Shown one piece after another: positions 1 through 8,111 of a DNA stretch of 64,000 bases. The stretch lies in NCBI RefSeq assembly GCF_026385505.1, contig NZ_JANIDV010000001.1, forward strand, positions 124,001 through 188,000, written 5' to 3'. The notes under the pieces are model-generated. The model did no database searches and had not been told where the DNA came from. It saw nothing but the letters and a program-made list of their open reading frames with translations. Source of the DNA: Bombella dulcis (GTDB lineage Bacteria > Pseudomonadota > Alphaproteobacteria > Acetobacterales > Acetobacteraceae). Made by a program: the position numbers and the translations under genes. Numbering within the stretch: the stretch's first letter is position 1; the number at the start of each line of letters is the position of its first letter.

Positions 1-126
1 TCTGGGCAGGGACAGCGGGGCGGAAACTGAAGAAACCGGGGCCTGAGGATGGTGCCGGTCGTGTTTTCTGCAAGGAGATGAAATTAGGGCTGTCGTGTGG
101 CCCGTTTGCGTGCTATCGGGCGGACC
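1..126. other. Window edge and leader upstream of accA
   Basis: One plus-strand frame stays open from base 2 to a TGA at 44-46 and could be the last 14 codons of an upstream gene. The piece is too short to identify. In many Alphaproteobacteria xerD precedes accA, but nothing here proves that. The rest is a short leader with a purine-rich AAGGAG at 72-77. Confidence 0.25.
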
Positions 127-1098
127 ATGCGCCAGTTCCTAGATTTTGAAAAGTCGGTTGCCGAGCTTGAGACCAAGATCGGTGAGCTTCGTCAGGTTGG
201 TCGCCAGGATAATGGCGCTGGTCTGGATGGTCTGAACATTGATGACGAGATGGCTCGCCTTGCGGAGAAGGCGGACAAGCAGCTCCGCAGCCTCTACAGC
301 AAGCTGACACCGTTGCAGAAAGTGCAGGTGGCCCGTCACGCCCAGCGGCCTCATGCACTGGACTATATCGAATCCCTGATGACGGATTACACGCCACTGG
401 CTGGTGACCGTGTTTTCGGGGATGATCAGGCCCTCATAGGGGGGCTGGCCCGTTTCCGTGGTCAGCCGGTCATGGTGATCGGGACGGAGCGTGGCTCCGA
501 TACGGAGAGCCGCCTGCGTCATAATTTCGGCATGGCCCGTCCGGAAGGGTACCGCAAGGCCCAGCGTCTGATGCGCATGGCCGAGCGTTTCGGCCTGCCG
601 ATCCTGACTTTCGTGGACACGGCCGGTGCGTGGCCGGGGATTGATGCCGAGGCCCGTGGACAGGCGGAAGCGATTGCCAGGGCGATTGATACCTGCCTCC
701 AGGTCAAGGTGCCGCTGATCGCCACCGTGATTGGTGAAGGTGGGTCCGGTGGGGCCATTGCCATTGCGGCAGGTGACCGTGTCCTCATGCTGGAACACGC
801 CATCTATTCCGTCATTTCACCGGAGGCGGCAGCGTCCATTCTCTGGCGTGACCCCAAGATGTCCCCGACGGCGGCTGAGTCCCTGAAGCTGACCGCACAG
901 GACCTGAAGAAACTGGGACTGATCGACCATATCATTGATGAGCCTGTGGGCGGTGCCCAGCGTATGCCAGCCGAAGCCATCAACCGGGTGGGTGAAGCCA
1001 TTGCGGCAGAACTGGCAACCGTGCAGGCCATTCCGAAGGAAAGCCTCCTGTCACGTCGCCGGGAGCGGTATCTGGAGATGACACGGGCTGCCAGCTGA
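127..1098 (+). CDS. accA: Acetyl-CoA carboxylase carboxyltransferase subunit alpha
   Basis: AccA pairs with AccD to move the carboxyl group from biotin on AccB to acetyl-CoA, giving malonyl-CoA for fatty acid synthesis in the cytoplasm. The protein begins MRQFLDFEK, the usual AccA start, and has the helical N-terminal region. The crotonase-like carboxyltransferase core includes FVDTAGAWPG (about 162-171), the glycine-rich oxyanion segment GEGGSGGA (203-210) and SPEAAASILW (231-240). At 323 aa it has full family length. An in-frame GTG at 97 would add 10 residues, and the AAGGAG at 72-77 lies about 20 nt from it. I prefer ATG 127 because it matches the family N-terminus, although no clear Shine-Dalgarno sits just before it. 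A strong hairpin follows the stop. Confidence 0.95.
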   Translation: MRQFLDFEKSVAELETKIGELRQVGRQDNGAGLDGLNIDDEMARLAEKADKQLRSLYSKLTPLQKVQVARHAQRPHALDYIESLMTDYTPLAGDRVFGDDQALIGGLARFRGQPVMVIGTERGSDTESRLRHNFGMARPEGYRKAQRLMRMAERFGLPILTFVDTAGAWPGIDAEARGQAEAIARAIDTCLQVKVPLIATVIGEGGSGGAIAIAAGDRVLMLEHAIYSVISPEAAASILWRDPKMSPTAAESLKLTAQDLKKLGLIDHIIDEPVGGAQRMPAEAINRVGEAIAAELATVQAIPKESLLSRRRERYLEMTRAAS

Positions 1099-1124
1099 GC
1101 TGCCCTGTTCATAACAAGTTCTGG

Positions 1125-1156
1125 AAAGGCCGCTTCCCGGTGGAAGGCGGCCTTTT
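1125..1156. terminator. Bidirectional terminator between accA and the cinA-like gene
   Basis: A 9-bp stem, AAAGGCCGC/GCGGCCTTT, is extended by TTCC/GGAA around a CGGT loop with one bulged G. It ends in TTTT on the plus strand and lies between two convergent genes, so it can serve both. Confidence 0.8.
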
Positions 1157-1159
1157 CTG

Positions 1160-1921
1160 TCACGGGCTGCGTGGTGGATCGCCTTCTTTTGGGGTGAAAT
1201 CCAGCGTCTGGAGAAGGTCTTTCAGGGCGGAACCGGCCTGGATGACCGTATCAGCGTCATAGCCTTTGGCGACTAGGGCGACGCCCCGTTCCGTTCCGTG
1301 TTCAAACGGGTAGGAACCGATATCCAGTGTGGGAAAATCCTGCTGGATGGCGGTCAGCCTGTCGGCAAGGTCACCTTCATAGACGTCATGACTGTACCAG
1401 CTGGCACTTGTCAGTGGTGCCCCGGCTTCAAGCTGCGGAGCCAGCCAGTCGATCATGGCATGGAAGATGCGGGGGACTCCGGCCATGACATGCACGTTGC
1501 CCAGTGAGAAGCCGGGAGCCGTGGAAACGCTGTTCTTGATGGGGGTCGCCCCTTCTGGTAGCCATGCCATGCGCTGGCGTGCCCTGTTGAATTCACCAGC
1601 CGGGAAGAGGGCTTCCAGCTGACGGAAACTGTCTTCATGGCGTGTCAGGGGAACATTGAACGCTTCAGCCACACAGGCGGCGGTGATGTCGTCATGAGTC
1701 GGACCGATTCCCCCGCTGGTGAACAGGAGGTCGAACCGTGCCCGGCAGTCATTGACCGTGGCGATGATATGGTCAGCAATGTCCGGAATGACACGGACCT
1801 CCATCAGCCGGATGCCCCTGCCGTTCAGCGCATGGGCGAGAACCCTGATGTTGGCGTCCTGCGTGCGGCCAGAAAGGATCTCATTACCTATGACGAGAAA
1901 ACATGCGGTGCGGGGAGCCAT
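1160..1921 (-). CDS. CinA-type molybdopterin-binding domain protein
   Basis: This is a MoCF/MoaB-fold protein equivalent to the N-terminal domain of CinA (competence/damage-inducible protein A). Near the start it has IGNEILSGRTQD (11-22), and then the diagnostic TSGGIGPTHDDIT (68-80), the anionic-ligand loop of the MoCF fold. At 253 aa it lacks the C-terminal CinA nicotinamide-nucleotide amidase domain, as is usual for the stand-alone version in Alphaproteobacteria. The biochemical role of such single-domain proteins is not firmly known; COG1058 members can act as pyrophosphatases on ADP-ribose-like compounds. It is convergent with accA and shares its terminator. The ATG start at 1921 lies 107 nt from the divergent lactonase-like gene. 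Confidence 0.85.
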   Translation of the reverse strand: MAPRTACFLVIGNEILSGRTQDANIRVLAHALNGRGIRLMEVRVIPDIADHIIATVNDCRARFDLLFTSGGIGPTHDDITAACVAEAFNVPLTRHEDSFRQLEALFPAGEFNRARQRMAWLPEGATPIKNSVSTAPGFSLGNVHVMAGVPRIFHAMIDWLAPQLEAGAPLTSASWYSHDVYEGDLADRLTAIQQDFPTLDIGSYPFEHGTERGVALVAKGYDADTVIQAGSALKDLLQTLDFTPKEGDPPRSP

Positions 1922-2028
1922 GAGCCTGTAATTCCCTTATGATGGCCGCAACGCTGTCCGGTGCGGGCGGTGAAACTGGGGCATCTTTCTGTTATCATAT
2001 GGAAGAGTGTGGCCCTTAAAAAGGAGAA

Positions 2029-2928
2029 ATGCCTGTGAAGCTGGAACATCATGAACCTGTATGTCTGTCAGATTTCCGGGCAGTGCTGGGGGAAGGGCCA
2101 GTCTGGATAGAAGCGGAGCATTCCTTCTATTTTGTGGATATTGTCAGCTGCCGCATTCACCGTTACGGCCTGCGGGATGGCAGCCTGTACAGCTGGGAGG
2201 CTCCCAATCGCACGGGGTTTCTGCTGCCCACCAGTGATGGCACGTTCCTTGCCGGGCTGCCGGACGGGCTGCACCGTTTTGACGTGAAGACGGGCTATTT
2301 CGAACAGGCCTGCATGGTCGAGACGGAGGATGAAGGCAATCGCCTGAATGACGGGTGTGTGGACCAGAAGGGGCGCATCTGGTTCGGTACGATGGATGAC
2401 GGAGAAAGCCGGGAGAGTGGCTCCCTCTATCGGGTTGAGCATAAGGGCGGTCAGCTCAGCGTGTCACACTGGGACAGTGGCTACATCGTGTCCAATGGTC
2501 CGGCGATTTCACCCTGCGGTAAGGTGCTTTATGCCTGTGACAGCCCCCAGCAGCGCATTTATGCATTCGATATTGCCGATGATGGCAGCCTGACCAACAA
2601 GCGTGTCTTCGCTACCCTGAAGAAGGGGTATCCTGACGGTGTGGTGACCGACAGTGAAGGTAATGTCTGGAGCGGCACATGGGCTGGTGGACAGATCACC
2701 CGTTTCCGGCCTGATGGCACGCCGATGAAGCCGATTGTCCTGCCCGTGTCCAATGTCACGAAGATTGCTTTTGGCGGGGACGATTATAAGACCGTTTTCG
2801 TCACGACGGCCCGCAAGGGGCTGAGTGAAGAGGAACTGGCTGAGCAGCCGCAGGCCGGGGGCATTTTTGCGTTCCGTACGGACATAGCGGGCAACCCGCA
2901 GCATAGCTTCCGGGTAGAAGCTGTCTGA
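2029..2928 (+). CDS. SMP-30/gluconolactonase family sugar lactone hydrolase
   Basis: A six-bladed beta-propeller of the SMP-30/regucalcin/LRE family, whose members hydrolyse sugar lactones with a divalent metal. Likely metal ligands are in place: E22 in LGEGPVW, N107/D108 in RLNDG, N156 in SNGPAIS and D203 in PDGVV. The length (299 aa) is typical and there is no signal peptide, so it is probably cytoplasmic. In a sugar-oxidising acetic acid bacterium such an enzyme would open aldonolactones such as gluconolactone or arabinonolactone; the exact substrate is inference. The Shine-Dalgarno GGAG at 2023-2026 is only 2 nt from ATG 2029 but 8 nt from an in-frame GTG at 2035, so translation may really begin at 2035. 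It stands alone with its own terminator. Confidence 0.85.
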   Translation: MPVKLEHHEPVCLSDFRAVLGEGPVWIEAEHSFYFVDIVSCRIHRYGLRDGSLYSWEAPNRTGFLLPTSDGTFLAGLPDGLHRFDVKTGYFEQACMVETEDEGNRLNDGCVDQKGRIWFGTMDDGESRESGSLYRVEHKGGQLSVSHWDSGYIVSNGPAISPCGKVLYACDSPQQRIYAFDIADDGSLTNKRVFATLKKGYPDGVVTDSEGNVWSGTWAGGQITRFRPDGTPMKPIVLPVSNVTKIAFGGDDYKTVFVTTARKGLSEEELAEQPQAGGIFAFRTDIAGNPQHSFRVEAV

Positions 2929-2936
2929 TATGTGAG

Positions 2937-2968
2937 AAGAGCCTTTCCTGACAGAAAGGCTCTTTTTT
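2937..2968 (+). terminator. Rho-independent terminator after the SMP-30 gene
   Basis: A perfect 11-bp stem AAGAGCCTTTC/GAAAGGCTCTT with a 6-nt loop, followed by a T tract. A smaller GGCGG/CCGCC hairpin follows at about 2971-2986. Confidence 0.9.
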
Positions 2969-3073
2969 CAGGCGGCAAAATCCGCCGGAAGGTCCTTAAG
3001 TTTCATACAGAAGAGGTCTTTCAGAACATCTGGAGGGCAGAAACTCTCATGGAGTCTTGTTCTGTTTGTTCTG

Positions 3074-3544
3074 TCATTTTGCTGTCAGCAGATCATTCAT
3101 GGTCATGGGACGCTGCTCCGTGAAAAAATTTCCGTCTTTGTCGGCCCACTTGTCTGCCGGACGGTCCCAGTAATATTCAATACCATTCTCATCAGGGTCC
3201 CTGAAATACACTGCATGACTTGTTCCATGATCGACTATTGCATCCAGTCTGATGCCGGATTCGTATATTTTGACAATCCGTTTGAGAAATTCTTCTCGTT
3301 CCGTAAAGAGAACGGCAAAATGATAGAGGCCAGTCATACCATATAATGGTGGGGTTCCATCTTTTGACATCCATGTATTTACACAGATATCATGGTGGTA
3401 ATCACCGTATGACAAAAAGGCGGCCTGGTCTGGAAAGAGCTGTGTCACATGCATTCCAAGTATGTCACAGTAAAATGATACTGAGCGATCAAGGTTGGCG
3501 ACTTTAAGATTTACATGACCCAGCCGTGCTGTTGAGGTAGCCAT
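3074..3544 (-). CDS. VOC-family dioxygenase (CatE/extradiol-like)
   Basis: A two-module vicinal-oxygen-chelate protein of 156 aa. Metal ligands are recognisable: H10 in LGHVNLKV, H75 in LYHFAV and E123 in GIEYYWDRP. The C-terminal block FRDPDENGIEYYWDRP is typical of the catechol-2,3-dioxygenase-like CatE branch rather than of glyoxalase I. The true substrate is unknown. Composition is clearly lower in GC than the neighbours, and AT-ending codons are frequent. Together with the low-GC upstream region this suggests acquisition by transfer (inference). The start at 3544 has GAGG about 10 nt upstream. A perfect 10-bp inverted repeat sits 27-59 nt before the start codon and may be an operator. 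Confidence 0.85.
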   Translation of the reverse strand: MATSTARLGHVNLKVANLDRSVSFYCDILGMHVTQLFPDQAAFLSYGDYHHDICVNTWMSKDGTPPLYGMTGLYHFAVLFTEREEFLKRIVKIYESGIRLDAIVDHGTSHAVYFRDPDENGIEYYWDRPADKWADKDGNFFTEQRPMTMNDLLTAK

Positions 3545-3570
3545 TGTAATATTATCCTCATCTTGCGGAA

Positions 3571-3603
3571 AACAGTTTCCAGAAAAAGATGATGGAAACT
3601 GTT
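3571..3603. promoter_or_regulatory. Perfect inverted repeat upstream of the VOC gene
   Basis: AACAGTTTCC at 3571-3580 and its exact complement GGAAACTGTT at 3594-3603 are separated by 13 nt. They begin 27 nt upstream of the VOC start codon. Arms and spacing fit either an operator for a dimeric regulator or a hairpin in the 5' leader. No T tract follows, so it is not an intrinsic terminator. Confidence 0.5.
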
Positions 3604-3812
3604 CTGAATGTCATCTGCCAAAATATGAAAGGCATGGTTTCCAAAAGGTGTGTTTATCAAAAATTGTTTGGCCTTTCAGAATCAAGGTAAAGCCAAAGCT
3701 ACACGTGCTCATTAAAGGCCAGAAACTGTCTGATCTTCTCAGATTTATTTTTGAACCAAGATAGTTCTTACATTTCTGTTTATGTCAGAGTGATACCGTC
3801 CTTTTCCAGGGA

Positions 3813-3929
3813 GATCGTTCATCCCATGCCACGCTGGCCGCTGAGTCCGGTGTTTCGGAACGCACGGTACACATTGCGCTCCGAAAGGCCCGAATGTGTG
3901 GCTGGATTACATGGACGGACAGCCGCAGG
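3813..3929 (+). pseudogene. Remnant of a helix-turn-helix (HTH_36-like) protein
   Basis: Read in the frame of base 3831, the plus strand encodes ATLAAESGVSERTVHIALRK followed by ARMCGWITWTDSRR. This is a clear winged-HTH pattern: LAxxxGVSxRTVxxALxxA, then GWI. It resembles the HTH_36-type domains common on acetic acid bacterial plasmids and in phage-type replication or regulatory proteins. The frame has a stop at 3762-3764, no plausible start near the domain, and on its 3' side runs into the antisense of mutT, where similarity ends at the mutT stop codon. I read it as a gene fragment left by a recombination event. Family assignment is by eye only. Confidence 0.5.
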
Positions 3930-4349
3930 TCAGCCCAGCAGGGACTGAATCCGGGGGACGAGCGGGGCGTCAGCCTTGGGCATGGGGTAGTCTGCCAGTT
4001 CTGCGGCCGGTACCCAGGCAAGTGCCTGGCCTTCCCGCCCGACAGGCTCATTGTCCCATTCCCGGACAAGATAGAGGATCATGAGCAGGTGGAAGGTGGC
4101 GCAGTTCTCACTGACAAAGGTGAAGGGTTCCAGCGTTTCGGGCTGGACGGTGATGCCCAGCTCTTCGTCCAGTTCCCGGACCAGGGCGGTTTCGGGTGAT
4201 TCCGGGACTTCCACTTTTCCGCCGGGGAATTCCCATAATCCGGCAAAAGTCTTGCCTTCCGGTCTCTGGGCCAGCAGGACGGTTCCGTCCTTCCGGATGA
4301 GAATGGCTGCCGTGACAAGCAGCGTATGAGGGCGAAAGGGCGTGGTCAT
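3930..4349 (-). CDS. mutT: MutT-type NUDIX hydrolase (8-oxo-dGTP pyrophosphohydrolase)
   Basis: A NUDIX pyrophosphohydrolase expected to remove 8-oxo-dGTP from the nucleotide pool. The Nudix box GX5EX7REUXEEXGU is complete from G44 to I66, including RELDEELGI. AGLWEFPGG just before it and the 139-aa length fit MutT. A longer reading from 4373 exists, but GGGAG about 8 nt before ATG 4349 fixes the start. The protein begins MTTPFRPHTLLVTAA. Its stop codon abuts the HTH remnant, suggesting a rearrangement breakpoint right behind the gene. Nucleotide selectivity cannot be read from sequence alone. Confidence 0.88.
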   Translation of the reverse strand: MTTPFRPHTLLVTAAILIRKDGTVLLAQRPEGKTFAGLWEFPGGKVEVPESPETALVRELDEELGITVQPETLEPFTFVSENCATFHLLMILYLVREWDNEPVGREGQALAWVPAAELADYPMPKADAPLVPRIQSLLG

Positions 4350-4561
4350 CAAATACTCCCGCATGAGTGGCATATTTTGTGAAGGTATCGGCAGAAAATG
4401 CGCCTTTTATGCCACAGGAGGAAGAGGAAAAGTTAAAAAACCCACTCGGAGCTTTGCTGTGGAGGGGTGTGCCCGGTAGGTAGTCCGTCATACCGTGAAT
4501 GGATAGCTGCCCTGACAGGAACACAACCTTGTCATGGATTTTCTGTTATGTACCGAGACCA

Positions 4562-7090
4562 ATGGGAGTGCCAGACGCATTGCGCCGCCACCTTCTTCTG
4601 TCTTCCGCTGCCCTTTTTTTGGGAATGGGTAGCGGAGCCGCTTTTGCCCAGACCCGATCATCAATTCCATCATCTTCTGCCAGCAGGGCAACGGGGAAGG
4701 CTGCTGCATGGCATGGCCGTGCTACGGAAGCACAGCGGAAGGGCCTCCATAAAGGAGCTGTCCAGAAGACTGTCACGGCTGGTGCCAGCACAGGGCCGGT
4801 GAAGAAGGCCGGTCATCGCAGGCCGAAATATGTATCGGCACATGGTGTGCAGAGCCTCTCCGTTCATGCCTCGCATGTCAGCCGTGCGGCGGAACTGGTC
4901 GTGCCCAAAAGCGTGATGAAGGAGTACGTTCCCGGTACCAGTCCCTACAAGGCCCTGGACCGGATGCCGGGTGTGAGCTTCACCTCCACCGATCCGTTCG
5001 GCATCGACAGCTTCGGGGCCAATCTGTACGTCCGTGGCTTCTTCATGAACCAGCTGGGTGTGACGCTGGATGGCATCCCGCTGAATGATCAGACCTACCA
5101 GTCCGTCAATGGTCTGAGTCTCGCCTCGGCCATCATTCCTGATGATATTGGCAGCGTGACCATGTCGCAGGGCGGTGGAGGGGTGGATGTGGCCTCCACC
5201 AACACGCTGGGCGGGACCATCCGTTTCACCTCCAGCGATCCGTCCGACAGGCTGGGTGGCAAGGTCAGCCAGGCATTTGGCAGTTACGGGTCTTACCGTA
5301 CCTATGCCCGGTTCGATTCCGGCCGTCTGAACGAATCCGGCACGAAATTCTACACTTCCTATGCTCGCACGGATGAAGGCATGTGGGAGGGGAAGGGTGA
5401 CCAGTTCCTCCAGCAGGTCAATGCCAAGCTGGTGCAGCCGCTTGGTGAGCGCAGCAAGGTCTCGGCCTTTTTCGACTGGACGGACCTCCAGCAGCAGAAC
5501 TACCCTGACCTTTCACTGGGGATGATCAACAATCTGGGCTGGCGTGTGCCGCATCTCTACCCGGATTACAAGAAGGCCTATCAGTGGGCGCAGCAGTGCA
5601 ATAACAGCCCGGATAATTTCATGGCCTATCCGGGGTCCAACGGGCAGGTGAATGCCTGCCAGATGCCCTATTATGATGGTGGCCAGCACGAAACGAACTT
5701 CCTTGGCGGGCTGAATCTTGACCTTGCCCTGACGGATCATCTGACATGGCATACGACCGCTTACGGCCATGCCCAGTCCGGCAATTACAGCTACACGGCA
5801 GCTGCCTCTGCGGCCTCGACTGACCCGGACCTTCAGGTTGCCACGCCCAATGGCGTGCCGCTCTATCAGGAGGTCTGGAAGAACAGCCAGCAGCGTTTCG
5901 GCATCACGAGCAGTCTGGATTACCGCTGGGGCCATCACAGGATTGATACGGGCGTCTGGTATGAGAATAACAACCAGACCGCCGGGCTGTACAATTATCT
6001 GGAGCCGGAACTGGGAGCGGGTGCACCCGTCAAGGCGGTCGGGCCTTATGGTGTCTATGGGCCAGCGGACCGGGTGTACAATTTCAGATGGCGGACCAAT
6101 GTGGTGCAGACCCATCTTCAGGATACTTACACCATCCGCAGGGGGCTGACCCTTACGGCAGGTTTCCGCTCCCTGATTTCCCAGACATCCGGTGGCGGGC
6201 ATGAGAATGATGATTCATGGGCGGCTCTGGATGCCGGGGGACTGCCGTCTGGCTCGCTCCATGCCACGGGGGCTTTCCTGCCACATTTCAATCTGGACTG
6301 GCGACTGAACCGGCAGAACGAGTTCTATATCGACGTGTCCAAGAACATGCGGGCTTATGAGGTTTCCGGCACGGGTGTTGCCAACTCGCTCTTCTCCGTG
6401 CCCAACCAGCAGGAATTCCTGCGGCAGAAGGCACAGACCAAGCCTGCCCGTGCCTGGACCTATATGGGGGGCTACCGCTTCACGTCTTCCATCGTCCAGC
6501 TGGATGCCACGGTCTATCACTCCACCCTGATGCACGAGCTTCTGGCGGGTGCACGGGGAACAATGTTCAATCCGATCTCTGAAGAGTTTGATTTCGGACG
6601 CATTTCCATGACGGGGGCCAATGGCAGCGTGTCCATCCGCCCGTTGCCGGGCCTGGTCATCACCAACACGCTCAGTTACAACAAGGGCACTTATGACCGT
6701 GACGTGACCTCCAGTGCCGGGAATTATTACCCGCTGAAGGGCAAGAACATCGTCAACTACCCGGCATGGATGTACAAGACCTCCATTTCCTATACATGGC
6801 ATGGGCTGAATGCGCATTTCGATGCCAATTATTTCGGAAAGCGTTATTACAGCTTCATGAATGATACCTCTATTGGCAGCTACTGGCTGGCCAATACGGG
6901 GGTGAATTATACGTTCCGGAAACTGGCTGGCGTGCGGGACCTGACGGTCAGCTTCAATGTCTATAACCTGTTCAACAACAAATACATCGCCATGATGGGT
7001 GAGAACAACAACCCACCCGTGGGAGATTATCAGTCTTTGGAGCGGGGTGCGACACGGGAATATTTCGGCACGATCAGCGCAGCGTTCTGA
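4562..7090 (+). CDS. TonB-dependent outer-membrane receptor
   Basis: A 22-strand TonB-dependent transporter of about 842 aa. Residues 1-29 form a signal peptide (RRHLLLSSAALFLGMGSG core, cleavage near AFA/Q). An unusually long basic Ser/Ala/Lys/His-rich linker follows (about 30-110), then the plug domain (about 112-225, with LYVRGFFMNQLGVTLDGIPL and LGGTIRF). The barrel ends in the expected aromatic residue (GTISAAF). No substrate is evident: no siderophore gene or regulator is adjacent. An in-frame GTG at 4499 would add 21 residues that spoil the signal peptide, so ATG 4562 is preferred. It is monocistronic with a strong terminator. Confidence 0.9.
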   Translation: MGVPDALRRHLLLSSAALFLGMGSGAAFAQTRSSIPSSSASRATGKAAAWHGRATEAQRKGLHKGAVQKTVTAGASTGPVKKAGHRRPKYVSAHGVQSLSVHASHVSRAAELVVPKSVMKEYVPGTSPYKALDRMPGVSFTSTDPFGIDSFGANLYVRGFFMNQLGVTLDGIPLNDQTYQSVNGLSLASAIIPDDIGSVTMSQGGGGVDVASTNTLGGTIRFTSSDPSDRLGGKVSQAFGSYGSYRTYARFDSGRLNESGTKFYTSYARTDEGMWEGKGDQFLQQVNAKLVQPLGERSKVSAFFDWTDLQQQNYPDLSLGMINNLGWRVPHLYPDYKKAYQWAQQCNNSPDNFMAYPGSNGQVNACQMPYYDGGQHETNFLGGLNLDLALTDHLTWHTTAYGHAQSGNYSYTAAASAASTDPDLQVATPNGVPLYQEVWKNSQQRFGITSSLDYRWGHHRIDTGVWYENNNQTAGLYNYLEPELGAGAPVKAVGPYGVYGPADRVYNFRWRTNVVQTHLQDTYTIRRGLTLTAGFRSLISQTSGGGHENDDSWAALDAGGLPSGSLHATGAFLPHFNLDWRLNRQNEFYIDVSKNMRAYEVSGTGVANSLFSVPNQQEFLRQKAQTKPARAWTYMGGYRFTSSIVQLDATVYHSTLMHELLAGARGTMFNPISEEFDFGRISMTGANGSVSIRPLPGLVITNTLSYNKGTYDRDVTSSAGNYYPLKGKNIVNYPAWMYKTSISYTWHGLNAHFDANYFGKRYYSFMNDTSIGSYWLANTGVNYTFRKLAGVRDLTVSFNVYNLFNNKYIAMMGENNNPPVGDYQSLERGATREYFGTISAAF

Positions 7091-7110
7091 TCGCTGAAGG
7101 TCTGGAAAAG

Positions 7111-7147
7111 AAACGGCCCGCTCTGGTTCCAGGCGGGCCGTTTTTTG
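7111..7147. terminator. Terminator between the TonB receptor gene and the DUF815 gene
   Basis: An 11-bp stem AAACGGCCCGC/GCGGGCCGTTT with an inner CTGG/CCAG extension, followed by a T run on the plus strand. It lies between convergent genes and is A-rich on the other side, so it is probably bidirectional. Confidence 0.9.
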
Positions 7148-7149
7148 TT

Positions 7150-8025
7150 TCAGCGGGCTTCTTCAGCCAGTTCGGCACTCAGGGCGGTGATGAACTGGGA
7201 GGCCACCCGGCCGGAGCGGCTGCCCCGCTGGATGGACCATTGCAGCGCACGGCGGTGCAGTTCCTCCTTGGCGATGGGCAGTTTCCGGTCTGCTGCATAG
7301 GCGTCAATGATGCTCAGATAATGGGGCTGGGATGCGCCATACAGGCCGATCCACAGCCCGAACCGGTCGGAGAGGGAGACTTTTTCTTCAATGGCCTCAC
7401 CCGGATTGATGGCGTCGCCTGATTCATTCTCGATCATGGTCTGCGGCATGAGATGGCGGCGGTTGGAGGTGGCATAGACCAGCACATTGTCCGGCCGTCC
7501 GGCAATGCCGCCATCAAGGACGGATTTCAGGGATTTGTAATCAGCATCCTGCGTCTCGAAGGAAAGGTCATCACAGAAAAGGATGACCCGGCGGGTGCTG
7601 CGGCGCAGAAGGGCCAGAAGCTGCGGCAGGGTGCTGAGATCATCCCGTGGAATCTCGATCAGGGCCAGAGGAGGCTGGTTCCTGCTGCGCTGTTCTCCAT
7701 TGACGGCCATCAGACAGGCCTTGACGAGCGAGGACTTGCCCATGCCCCTTGCTCCCCAGAGCATGACATTATTGGCAGCCAGCCCGTGAGCGAAGAAGCG
7801 TGTATTGCCCATGACCTGTTTTATCTGCCGGTCAATGCCCTTCAGTAGGTCAAGTGGGACGGCCTGCATCCGAGGGATGGGCAGCAGGCGGCCATCTGTC
7901 CCCTGCCAGAGGAAGGTATCCTGCGTGAGGTCATCCAGCATGGCGGGGTCTGCGGGAGGAGGAGCCATGCGCTCCAGACTGTCGGCGATGCGGGTCAGGA
8001 GAGGGATGATGGCGGTCGTGGGCAT
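7150..8025 (-). CDS. DUF815 family AAA ATPase
   Basis: A cytoplasmic P-loop ATPase of 291 aa belonging to the conserved proteobacterial DUF815 (YjeE-unrelated, AAA-like) family. Visible motifs are Walker A GARGMGKSS (91-99), Walker B VILFCDDLSF (147-156) and a sensor-like ATSNRRHLMP (185-194) with Asn and Arg. The C-terminal part contains RGSRSGRVASQF, conserved in the family. No specific cellular role is established. ATG 8025 is preferred over an upstream start at 8103, because GGAAGA lies about 8 nt upstream and the family N-terminus begins here. It is divergent from yajC across a gap under 90 nt, so the two promoters must overlap or nearly touch. Confidence 0.85.
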   Translation of the reverse strand: MPTTAIIPLLTRIADSLERMAPPPADPAMLDDLTQDTFLWQGTDGRLLPIPRMQAVPLDLLKGIDRQIKQVMGNTRFFAHGLAANNVMLWGARGMGKSSLVKACLMAVNGEQRSRNQPPLALIEIPRDDLSTLPQLLALLRRSTRRVILFCDDLSFETQDADYKSLKSVLDGGIAGRPDNVLVYATSNRRHLMPQTMIENESGDAINPGEAIEEKVSLSDRFGLWIGLYGASQPHYLSIIDAYAADRKLPIAKEELHRRALQWSIQRGSRSGRVASQFITALSAELAEEAR

Positions 8026-8111
8026 GGTCTTCTTCCATAATGAACTTGACGTGAAACCCCGGAACGATATGGTCCCGGGAGTATCCCACAAAGATGGAAC
8101 CAAAATTACCC

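Larger units (their letters stand above)
3545..3929. other. Low-GC gap with inverted repeats and a gene remnant
   Basis: 385 bases with no intact gene between the VOC gene and mutT, both on the minus strand. The mutT-distal half is AT-rich. It holds a perfect 10-bp inverted repeat (3571-3603), and an imperfect hairpin that pairs TTTGGC-C-TTT (3667-3676) with AAAGCCAAA further along. TGGCCTTT (3669-3676) is also repeated inversely as AAAGGCCA (3714-3721). The part next to mutT keeps a helix-turn-helix coding remnant on the plus strand. The promoter of the VOC gene must lie here. Confidence 0.6.

Noticed and set aside
3751..3948. A 65-codon plus-strand frame beginning with ATG in the VOC-mutT gap
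   Set aside because: It is in a different frame from the helix-turn-helix remnant, has no good ribosome binding site and looks non-coding.
4374..4561. Possible riboswitch or Fur site in the TonB receptor leader
   Set aside because: No conserved cobalamin, TPP or other riboswitch core and no convincing Fur box could be found by eye.
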